Below are positions 33,991 to 44,300 of a stretch of DNA of 64,000 nucleotides, piece by piece (the first letter of the stretch is position 1; every line of letters starts with the position of its first letter). Source of the DNA: Azolla caroliniana. Lineage: Eukaryota > Polypodiophyta. The stretch is from NCBI GenBank assembly GCA_043228905.1, contig JBHGNT010000011.1:2852001-2916000 (forward strand), in the 5' to 3' direction. The notes beneath the pieces were generated by a model. The model searched no databases. It saw only the letters and a list, made by a program, of their open reading frames with translations, and was not told the origin of the DNA. Position numbers and translations under genes: made by a program.

Positions 33991-34334
33991 ACCTCATTTT
34001 TTCAATTTGCAGGTAAGTTTACAACAGGTGTTTGCTACTATACAACGGGCACATTTTCTAGTCTAAAAGGTATTTCTTCTCGAAATACAGTCCTTTCGGG
34101 TTGTTTATACATGCAATTTTCCTAGAAGATAACATCATTGTTGCATACTAGTTTTCTTTTCTCGGGATCCCACAATCTATACCCCATTTCACCGTATCCT
34201 AGGAAAATACATTTGTAGGACTTTGGCTCAAGTTTGTTGCGTTCTTCTTTACAAATGTGCACAAAATCCTCACAGCCAAACACTCTCAAGTGAGCATATG
34301 AAGGTGGCTTGGCTAACCACGCTTCTTGGGGTAT

Positions 34335-34950
34335 TCACCCTCCCAAAAACCTATTAGGTGACCGATTAATCAAGTGAACATTTGTCATAACGGCCTCTAC
34401 CCAAAAACCATGGGGTAATGCAACATGAGACAACATAGTACAGACCCTATCTTGAATAGTTCGATTCATACGCTCTACAACTCCATTTTGGGGTGGATTA
34501 TAAGGGGTAGTGAGTTCCCTCTTTATCCCTTTGCTGTCACAAAATGCTTGAAAGGCCTTGGACACATATTCCCCACCATTGTCAGAGCGAAGGCACTTAA
34601 GTGTCTTATCAATTTGATTCTCAACTAATGCAAAAAATGTTCGAAACTTGTCGAGCACTTCATCCTTGCTACGAATAAGGTAAACCCATACCTTCCGTGT
34701 AGCATCATCGACAAAAGTGACTAAGTATTTCTTTCCCCCTAATGATAGCCGTGACATCTGACATACATCTGAATGTACTAACTCAAGCGGGGAAGATTTC
34801 AGCCAAAGAGACTTTTTATGAGATGTTTGTACATGTTTACCATAAATGCAATGATCACAATGCTCAAAATCAACATAACGAAGACATGGCAAGTAACCCA
34901 AATGAGAAAGTACTTTCATACCAATTTCACTCATGTGGGACTCATGTGTC
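34335..34950 (-). pseudogene. C: integrase
   Basis: The minus strand reads the zinc-binding end of the pre-integrase domain (CDHCIYGKHVQTSH), then LVHSDVCQMS, GGKKYLVTFVDDATRKVWVY, LKCLRSDNGGEYVS and NGVVERMNRTIQD, FWVEAVMTNVHLINRSP. The two Asp and the Glu of the catalytic triad are all present. It is joined to the gag-protease frame by a frameshift at 34930-34951, where an 11-bp tandem duplication (ACATGAGTCCC-like) breaks the LGHMSEIG motif. Confidence 0.88.
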
Positions 34951-36298
34951 CCAACTGGCCATGCCACAAAGAAACACTTGGCTGCTTGGTTATGGCAACA
35001 ACATGGTCACTCACACTTGATACATGGAGAGGATACAAAGTATCACTTTTACTACCCTTGGCAATAACTCTAGACCCCTTACAAACCTTCCATTTCCCAT
35101 CACCAAAGGTGGTGTGAAATCCATCATCATCTAGTTGTCTTGTGCTAATCAAGCTCTTCTTGAGCTGAGGTACATACCGTAGATGTTGAAGTGTGAAAGC
35201 AGAACCATGCTGAAATTGTAATTGCATAGTACCAATACCTACAATTTCACATGCATAGTTGTCCCCAAGATGGACAACACCATGTCGACCCTCTGTGTAA
35301 TCTGAAAACCACTCACGATGAGGGGTGACGTGAAAAGAAGCATCGGAATCGAGTATCCAAGTGTGCATGTCATCATCCGTATCTACAAGTAAAGCATGTT
35401 CTCTATGGTATGAAGAGACAAAGAGTACATCATTTCCACTATCACTGTCATGAGTGACTACATTCACCTCTTCAATTTTAGTATTGCTTTTCCTTGGTTG
35501 AATGTCTCTCTTTTCTTCTATGCAATCATCTATCTTCTTGCCCTTTCCTTTCTCTTTCTTCCATTTGAAACAATCACATTTAAAGTGACCCTTTTTGCCA
35601 CAATGATGGCATTCTACATCTTTACCACATGATTTACTACGGCCATAACTATCAGATTTGCCTCTTTGTTGTGACCTACCTCTAGTATGCAACACACTAA
35701 AGGACTTATTGGATGTATTATTCTGCTGACTCATCTTTTCCATGAGTAGAGAACTCTCTACATCGGCATAAAGAAGCATCGCATTTGAATTGCTCATAGC
35801 AGTCCTGAAAGTATCCAAACTTTCTAGCAAGGTGCAAAGTAAAAACGTGGTCTTAAACTCATCATCAATGATGAATTTCAAGGCAACCAACTGGCTGAAA
35901 ATGGAATTGAACTCACTTAGGTGAGTTGACATGGGTGTGCCCTCTATCATGCGCAAATCCATGAGTTTCTTAAGCCAATAAACTTTGCCAGTTGTCGTCT
36001 TCTGGGCATACAGTTCCTCGAGTCTAGTCCATATAGAATAGGCAAAGTCCAAACCTTCAATATTAAACAGCAAGGCATCAGGAGTTGACAACTCAATAGT
36101 CGAGTGTGCAAGCTCGTTCAACTCTTGCCAATCATCTTGGTCTATATATGTAGGCTTTACCCCTTTGACTTTAATAGGCTTTCCATGCTTCTTCTTCAGC
36201 AGGATGTTGTAGCATTGTTTTTTCTATACTGCAAAGTTATGTGCACCCTCAAGCTTCTTGATGTGCATGAGGTGGCTACTATCATTGTTTTTAGTCAT
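34931..36298 (-). pseudogene. C: gag, zinc knuckle and protease
   Basis: The start ATG is at 36298 (minus), with one internal TAG where Copia gag has a tryptophan. From 36121 the frame is open for 396 codons: WTRLEELYAQKTTTGKVYWLKKLMDLRM, EGTPMSTHLSEFNSIFSQL and ESLDTFRTAMSNS (UBN2 capsid), CHHCGKKGHFKCDC (zinc knuckle), WILDSDASFHVTPHREW (protease, active-site DSG changed to DSD) and SLWHGQLGHM (pre-integrase). Length and order are normal for Copia. The protease glycine-to-aspartate change should inactivate it (inference from aspartic protease chemistry). Confidence 0.88.
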
Positions 36299-36520
36299 GA
36301 TTTCTTAGCCCAAAAAGGAGGATCAAACCTACTCTGCAGAAAACTTGACCTACTCTCCAGAAGAAAAAAAAAACCTACTCCGCAAAAAAACGTGACCTAC
36401 TCTCTCCAGTTAAAAAAAGACATACTTTGCAAAAAAACGTGACCTGCTCTGTAGAAAAAAAAAATTGCTTTGCAAGAAAATAAAACATTGCTTACTCTAA
36501 CCTGCTCTGCTTTGATACCG
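36299..36520 (-). repeat. Leader of C with short tandem repeats
   Basis: Between PBS and gag the untranslated leader has three to four diverged ~40-bp units built on GAGAGTAGGTCACGTTTTTTTGC. Confidence 0.75.
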
Positions 36521-36523
36521 CTT

Positions 36524-36743
36524 TGAAGGGCAACACGAGGATTAGGGTTTAGGTCAACCAGAGAGGGAGAGAGTTTGAGTGAGAAACAAAGGGAGGGAGA
36601 GAGAGATGCACATTGTCTTGGGTACAAATAGTGTACCACTTTTTTGTGTTTTAGATATTATGTATATACAAATAAAAAATATGCTACAAGTGTGTTCACA
36701 CTCCTGCACTAATAAAAGGCACAATGACCCTTTATTCCCAACA
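36524..36743 (-). repeat. 5' LTR of C
   Basis: 220 bp, plus-strand ends TGAAGGGCAACACG and TTATTCCCAACA. Confidence 0.9.
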
Positions 36744-37483
36744 CAGTGGGTTGAGTGCAGTCAGCTGGCTCACTCAAATTCGTTCTAGCCGGATTTTGAG
36801 ACGAGTTTGTCGATTGATTAACCAATTGGATTTTGAATGGCAGTTGGGTACCAAACTTGCTCGGAGTGGCTACGGTGAGTGGAGGGACAAAACTTATTGT
36901 TCTTCTAGAATAACACTTAGTCGTATTGAGCACAATAAACTGCCAGTCCAATTCCGATTGCCGATTTCAAGGGGCCAATCATAGATTATGTGCCATTTGT
37001 GCCGGATTTCCATGCTTCGGGTGACCACAACGACAAGAGGGACAAATCCGACTAGTCTTTCTGAATGTCTTCTGGTCGAATGAAGCACGGATGGGGGTTG
37101 TTCCTGGGGCCAAATTTGCTTTGAGTAGTTTACGATGAGTGAGTGGACATTGCCGGATGGCCTGATCAAATGCTGTCTAGCTTGATGAAGCACGATTTAA
37201 GGTCAAATCGATGGAAAGACCTCACTTTGAGTGTGCTACAATCACGAGGGTGAAGTACAACCAGTTGGCCTACTTCAAGAGTGATTTAGCTCAATGAAGT
37301 GTCGGCTTTCCAAGTGTTTCTTCTTTAGAAAGGTGATCTCGTGGGGAGTTTTTGGCCAAAAGATTTTAATCCGATTGAAATCTCAAAAGTTGTAAGATCT
37401 TCAAGGGGGTGAAGGCAAGAGTGCTATTGAAGACAAAAGACGGCCGATAGCAAAATACATAAACAAGCTCTAATACCAAACAT
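36744..37483 (-). other. Untranslated leader and primer-binding site of element B
   Basis: No coding frame is supported. Near 37466-37478 the plus strand reads GCTCTAATACCA, i.e. TGGTATTAGAGC on the minus strand, a one-mismatch Copia PBS. This places the B 5' LTR just to the right and makes 36744-37480 plus the flank left of A3 its long leader. Confidence 0.6.
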
Positions 37484-37877
37484 TGGAAATGTGGCCGTCA
37501 GATGTGGAACAAGATCAACACTTCTCAAGTGAAGAACACCTGTTGATGTGGATATAAATGTGAGAATAGGTTGAAGACAAAGTAGGCAACTGAATCATGA
37601 ATCAATCTAATCAAGAAAGACAACAAAAAGAGAAGGAGACACCAATAGGCACAGAACTGTGTAACTGTATTATTAGTATCTCAAAGTTACAATCACACAA
37701 TACACAACGAACAACAACAACAACTAGGTTACAAAAGTCAGTTTAAATACTAACTAACTTAGGTCAATTGCCCTTTCCACTATTTATAGAAATAGCCTAA
37801 ACCTAGACTGTCCAATGGGACAATGTGAATATGTCCATTATCTTCCTGTATTCGACAATTGGGCACACACATTCTCA
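37484..37877 (-). repeat. Probable 5' LTR of element B
   Basis: The segment lies directly upstream of the PBS. On the minus strand it has a TATAAATAG box (plus about 37780-37790) preceded by a GACATATTC...GTCCCATTGGA block also seen, diverged, in solo LTR D. Ends CATTCTCA/TGGAAATG on the plus strand are only approximately inverted, and no partner LTR was found at the left end of B, so the edges are estimates. Confidence 0.45.
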
Positions 37878-39350
37878 CATGCACTCGCTTATTATATAAG
37901 CACTAGTAAAGACGAGAGTTTTTGACACATGACATTCACACATTTCACAATCACAAGAGTAAGTGTTCCTTGACATATCGATAGGAGAGATTACTTGGTC
38001 TTGTTTACATATTTTCTTGTATGTTCGAGTTAGAGAAAACAACTCCAAAGACAACATCCCCTATCCCATATTCCTTGATTTAGGGGTCATGTGGTTCCAT
38101 TCACATTTCCTCACATTTCACAATGCCATGCACATTTAGGTTTACAGCAGGGAACAAGATGGTAATGTCATCTACTTCCTCAGTTTTGGATGATGTTTCC
38201 CACATCTAAAAGAAGATCAAGCATGGATATTCTGCCCTTACCAACGCCATCTTTTTAGAGACTTACACAATCCCTAACACTTCCATGTGTACATGCATTG
38301 TCCTCAAAGCAACCCCATCCACTAAATCAAACACAATATCTTTGTCTGAGAATGCCAAGCACAACGTTAATACCATATACACCGAGTTGCTCAAAGGTGC
38401 CAATACCATGTATGTTGTGTTTCTCAAACCCATGGAAGTTGAACATAATACAAAAATTCAATCCCTTGTGCTTATCGGCACCTAATGGCTAAATTTGAAT
38501 TTATGGGACCATTTGTGTTAAGGGCACACTATCCCATGGGCATGCCATGTGTTACATGTCCAACAAGGATTGCATAATTCTAGTAATATAGGAACAAGAA
38601 ACCTAATATAATTAAGCTTAAATATAGGATATAAACAAAAGGGTAATTCGGGAATCATGATGTTAGGCTTCAAGATTTCCATGGACCATGGTAAATTAGG
38701 AGATCAATAAGTATAAGAACCATCCATGCCCATTGTGCAAGCAAAATTATGTAGGAAAAGTAGGGTCGTTGTTCTTGAGTGAATAAATCCCAATTACAAC
38801 CTATTTTTGGGGTGAGGTCAATAATCCCTATGTAGACCATCCTATCAATAGACGTAGACTATGTCATTGTCCTAGAGGAAGGCCCAACTTCCCATCTTTA
38901 GATAACAGGGCCACTATATTGAAGCGACTGATGGCAGTTATAGGATGTAGACCTTGTCATGTCCTAGAGGAAGGCCATGCTTCCAACTATTCCCCATCTC
39001 TAGATATTAGGCCACTCCACTATATATGACTAGATAACATGGCCACTATCTACAAGTGACTAACAATGGTCAGAGAATGGGAGCCCTCAAGTTGGGACAA
39101 CTTCCGTCATGTAACACCACACAAATAATAGTCTTCTCGACCGCAGGTTGGCCAGTTTGATGAATCGTAGAGTGTTAAAAACGCATGCGATAATTGCGAG
39201 GCATCCGAAAAAGGAACCGAATTAGGGATGTGGTGACAAGCCGAGGGAATCAGAGATATTTTACGGGCATGATGGGAGACAGGTAAAAAGTAGGAGAAGT
39301 CTCAAATGGATGACTCTTTTTACTATTATCTCTAACTCTACCTACATATA
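37878..39350. other. Gene-free stretch between retrotransposon nest and CCCH gene
   Basis: No supported coding frame. At 38855-39075 a diverged tandem repeat (TGTCCTAGAGGAAGGCC; CTAGATAACA(T)GGCCACTA, two to three units) is present. The last few hundred bases should hold the promoter of the CCCH gene, but no convincing TATA box is seen. Confidence 0.5.
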
Positions 39351-39359
39351 GGGTTCAGA

Positions 39360-39618
39360 GTTTTGGTCTTCTTCTTCTTCTTCTATGGCTTCCAATTTTT
39401 ATTATTATTACTTACACACACTACCATTACATTCACTATTAATAACTAATCACTCTCAAGATATCTGAGATACAGAGACAAGAGAAAGACCAGAGACAGA
39501 GGCAGAGACAGAGACAAAAGGGTCTTCTCCTTCGGCATGTTCTCACAGACAAAAGATTAGGAACAAGATCCGCTTCCTTCCCCCCCCCCCCCCCCCCCCG
39601 CTTCACCTGCCTATCAAG
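39360..39618 (+). other. Putative 5' untranslated exon of the CCCH gene
   Basis: A TTCTTC-rich stretch (39367-39385) and a 20-base C run (39580-39599) precede AAG|GTATGC, a good donor site at 39618/39619. The assignment rests on position and composition only. Confidence 0.35.
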
Positions 39619-40440
39619 GTATGCTTCATCTCCCCTGCATACAAGAAAAACATGTGTTTCCCTCATTCCCTCTGGTTTCAAAAAGATATATGGAACCCTA
39701 AATCTTAGCTTTTCTCGCAATTTCACGATGTGGGTTCCTTTGGATTTTACGCATTCCTTGCTTTTTTCTGGATTTTGGGTCACTGCGAGAAACTGTGTCA
39801 ACATTAGGGTTTCTTCTTTAAAATATAGAAGCCTAATGCTTTGGCATATTAGAAACTCAGAAGGAACATCAGATAGGAAGTTCAATACAGGTGTTGGCGA
39901 CATGTATTTTCAAAAGATCATAGCAAGAAAGAAAAATCTAGAGGAGCAAGAGGCGTCTGATTTCATCCCTATCCATCATGAACTAACACAAAAGGATCTT
40001 ATGATTCGATCCCCATGATCATGACCTAATGGATGTTTGACCAAGAATGGTTTTGCTATGAAGTGTGATTCTTGATCTCTGATACTATAGCATAACCAAA
40101 TTTATAGTATCAGAGGTCAATATAAGAAAGTAAGGAAATTTTAGGGCATAGTATTAAAGGACAAGATTGAAAGCACATTTTGGGCATATGGTTATAAGGT
40201 TGTAAGCGCAGATTGATATTATCATTATATATTGCATAGTTTATGCACAGTATCAAAATGGCAATATTGTAAACACATCTTTGGGAATAGTATCAATTAT
40301 ACACACTATTTTGCATGTTATCAAATGAAAAATTGGAAAAGATTGTAAACATATTCTAGATGTTGTATCATAAGGCAGTATTTTAAATCCCTTTTTGTGC
40401 ATAGTATCAGAGGGAAAGATTTGTTTTGCATTTCTTCCGT

Positions 40441-41160
40441 CATCTAGATGTATCACCCTTCAATTGAGGGAGGTTCACAATCTCAACCAAGAGGTGAGGT
40501 CACAGCTAGCCTGATCCTGCCACATCAACCAGCAGGAACGTTAAGTTAAATGCTTCCTAGGCCGATGCCTCCTCCCATAGATGGGAACCCTTATACAATA
40601 GAACAATTTTCTTTTCCACCACCATCTATGTCCTGTTGGTCATCACTTATGTCAAATTTCATTTCATCTCGACTGTTAGATATACAATCTGATAGTGCTC
40701 TACAGTCAGATTTTCCTCCTCACTTGCCCCTTAGTCCCCCACATCGACCACCTCCTCTGCCTTCTGAAGGTTCATTAGATGTTGGTTTTCTGCTCCTGAA
40801 CGAACCTCAAAGACTGCATGATATTGAAATGTTGAAACAAATCGAGTCTTTTGCGGCTTATGTTGTGAAGAATGGTAGTTAAGTAGAAAACGTAGTGTGT
40901 GAAAAACAGGGGAGAAACCCCGGATTTGTGTTCCTTTTCCCAAATAATATAGATTCTGAAGCTGCAATTTGTCATGAGTTTTAAATATGGAAGAAGCAAA
41001 GTTTGTTGGTCTATTCACAATCTAAAACTAATGATGATCTACATAAAGGTTTTGGATCTGGACTGCCCAATGAAGAAATTCAACAAGGTGGTGAGAAAAC
41101 ATATAGTCAACTCCATGATGTTTTGAATGACATATAGTCATGACCATGATGTTTCGAATG
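40441..41160 (+). pseudogene. SURP-domain coding segment with stop codons (N-terminal part of CCCH gene)
   Basis: The reading PRPMPPPIDGNPYTIEQFSFPPP is followed by a SURP (SWAP) module: LHDIEMLKQIESFAAYVVKNG (about 40818-40875), ENVVCEKQGRNPGFVFLF and a final IWKK. SURP modules bind splicing factors. The frame is broken by TAA at 40547-40549, TAA at 40880-40882 inside the conserved NG-x-E-F-E position and TAA at 40982-40984 where an aromatic residue is expected. A 31-bp tandem duplication (41100-41161) follows with more stops. The segment is conserved enough to recognise but cannot be translated through as it stands. Alternative splicing around these points cannot be excluded. Confidence 0.65.
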
Positions 41161-41311
41161 AAGGAACTCATTCAACTATGGTTTCTTATCCAAAGATGAA
41201 AGGTTTGTAGAGTTTGTCATTGTATAAAATAGACTTAAAAACACCTGTAGATTTATGGAAGGATTTTATCTAATTTTCATTTCTGAGCTTTCAGGTGGTG
41301 TGAAAGATCAC

Positions 41312-44300
41312 ATGGTTATTCAAGGTGTACCTTCAGATCCTTCAAGTCATGATCCACTACCTGGAAGTGATGTTATTGCAACCAATTCATATTTTAAAGC
41401 TTCAGAAGATATTCTAGAAGAGAGTGAGTTACAGAATCCGACGAAACAACTTGCTGGGACAAGGTTATCCCGATGGGGTTTGATTTCAGTGACTCATCCT
41501 GTACAGACAGTGATTGGAAGTAAAATCTCTCCTAATGATACTGGAATACATCCAAATCTTGAGAGCTTTGGAGGTGTAAACGAGACAAGATTCAATTCAG
41601 AAAGCCTAATCAAGAGAGAGGAAAGTAATAATATCACAAGATCTCATCAAACATCAACTGATATTGATAGCACAAGGGGCTTGCGTAGTCAATATAGCGA
41701 GAAAAGAGGTGATGAATCATCAATGAATTCTCACAGACGCGCTACTGCTGACAGTATCCTAGGCAAGAGCTTGCCAAAAGAGGAGGGGAATTTGCCTCCT
41801 ATTGTGGATGAATTTGGACGATTGGTTCAGAAAGATGTATCTGATAGTGAATCTGAGGGAGAAAAGAGACCCGTGAAGCGGAGGAGAAGCTATAGCAGTA
41901 ATAGTAGAAGTAGAAGTAGAAGTAGAAGTAGAAGTAGCAAGGGTAAGAGCAGGGGAGGTATCAGGAGAAGTAGAAGTAGGAATAGGAATAGGAGGAGTAG
42001 GAGTAGGAGTAGGAGTAGAAATAGGAGTAGGAGGAATACCAGGAGTAGCAGTAGAAGTAGGAGTCGAAGTAGAAGCAGAAGCAGAAGCAGAAGCAGATCA
42101 TCCAGTGAATGGCAGAGAAGGCTAAGTATGAGTCGCTCTCCTCGTAGAAAAGCAAGATGGAGCAGATCAAACAGGTTGGTATGGTTGCTTGTGGCATCTT
42201 AAATATATGTTTGATATGACATATTACGTTTTATATTAATATATAATGCACAGTGAATGTATGCATTTTTTCTTTGTCTTAACAGTAAATGGCAAATGGA
42301 AACTAATGGCAGTGTCAGGAGTTAACTCCTCACCTGTGGCTTAAATGAAAAGGGGCCAAACCATTAAGCTAACCCCTTTGCCATTTTTTATTGCATCTAA
42401 TTATTGAGGCTATTAAAGCTATTTTTGTTTTAATTATTGTGCAGTCGATCACCACAACAGCGAAGGAGCTTTAGTAGAACACCACCGCGGTACATGAGAT
42501 CGGGGGAAATGGGAAGAGGGGGAAGGGATTGGAGGGGTGATCGTGAATACTATGGACGAGGAAGGAGAGGAGGAAGGGGTGATGGACAGACTCTGTGCTT
42601 CCAATTTTCAAGGGGAAAGTGTTCTAGAGGTAGTGCATGCAAGTTTGTTCATGGTAGCAGAGAGCCACAAGGGCGTGGTGGTTGGCAGCAAGATTCTTAC
42701 TTTGAAAGGCATGATCCAAGAGAGGAATCCAGCAGAAAAGAATACTGGCGAGAACAAACGGGAGAGAGATGCAACCGGAGTGGTTTGGGAAGAGAGAATC
42801 ACATTGAAAGATTCGGTCCTGAAGATTTGGGAGCTGGACAAGGAAAGTATATGGCAGAAATACAAACAAATAGTTTTAACGCTCATAACGACGAAAGGGA
42901 CAGAGACCACTCTACAGAAGGTGATTTTTCAAACTTGGTTACCAAGAATAAAGTGAGTATCGAGGATGCTATACCTGAAAGTTTGCAGGGAAGGATTGAG
43001 CTATTTCGAGGAAGAGATATTAGTGGAGAAGGTTCTTATGTGCAGATTCCAAAGAAAATTGGTTCTGTTCAAGATATGACAGTGTTTCCAAGAACAAATG
43101 CGATTGATATTGTTCAAAAATTAAGTGCATATGAAGAATCACAAGAAAATGTTGGCAGTGAAGAAAGAAATATCCCAGTTAAGGTAAACGCTAAAGAAGT
43201 TCTATATGGTGGCGAAACAGAGATAATGAAAAACAGGGCAGATACAGAGATGCATCAAAAATCATTGAAAGCTGTAGATGTGAGTTCGAATGCAGATGTT
43301 GTCAGTAAGGTAGCTGAGGAGCACCGAGGATCAAAAGCTAGTACTACAGGAAGCACTAAGCAAAGCTTTCCAGAAAATGATGTTGCAGCCATTGATGTGG
43401 ACGAGAATTTGACGACATCAGATGTACAGGGAAAATTGCAAGAAAACACTCTAAAGACAGATATGCAAAGTAATTCTGATTCAGGTATTGTAGCATATGG
43501 AATGAATAAAGAGGGTCTTCCAATGGCAATAACATTACCAGAGAGGCAAAAGGAAACAAATGAAAGAGATGAGAAAGTACTTGTAAACTTGGACACGCAG
43601 CAGTTACAAGCAAAGAATGATGACCAGCCCCTCTCCCTGGTAAGTCTACCTCAATTTAACCCTCATCTTCCTAACTTCAGAACAGAGGTTGCCACTTCAC
43701 CAATGCAAGCATTTCCTCCACAGAGCACTCAAGTGCATGCCTCTATGAATCAGCCAAGTGCTCCTGGTATGGGTCAACATCCGACACTCATAGGAAACTT
43801 ACCACATCCAATTCCATCGAATTTGTCGTATAGATTACCAGCATACTCTGCAAACTCAAATACCCAATCTTTACCTTTTGGAGATAAAGTCTTTAATTCA
43901 GAGAATGGAGGTTTATCCTCAACTAGCCAATGGGGCCATCAAACTTTCCACTCTTGGCCGCCCATGCAAAATCATGGGCATGCTTTTGCTCAAAGTCAAT
44001 GGCCAGCATTGAGCTCTGGACCTCCTTTTCATGGGCAAAGTCTGCAAGGAGATCCATTCTCGCAGCATCAAGGATCAAGTGCTGGAGCTCCCCAAATGGC
44101 TGAGCAATCTGGTGCATCAAATCATTTAGGCCCATTTTTCCCACATCCTGGGTCAAATCTTGGAGTAACATCATCTCAGCATGCCATTCCTAGTTATGGA
44201 TCTCTTCCAGGAGCCTCTTTTCCTGGCAATCAAAATCCAATTCCAGCTCAACAATCAGGTTCGTTGAATCTCAGTCTGAATATGGGCTCAAATCTGCCCT

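Larger units (their letters stand above)
31846..36743 (-). mobile_element. Ty1/Copia retrotransposon C, minus strand, complete but decayed
   Basis: About 4.9 kb. 5' LTR 36524-36743 (220 bp) and 3' LTR 31846-32126 (281 bp), both containing GGATTAGGGTTTA and ending TATTCCCAACA on the plus strand. The PBS follows the 5' LTR (minus, 36520 down: CGGTATCAAAGCAG) and a PPT precedes the 3' LTR (32127-32142). The right flank is CAGTG; the left flank keeps only CAG, which fits a target-site duplication shortened by a 5-nt deletion at the LTR edge. Gag, protease, integrase, RT and RNase H are all recognisable and it is clearly a different family from A. Its lesions are few and discrete. Confidence 0.92.
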
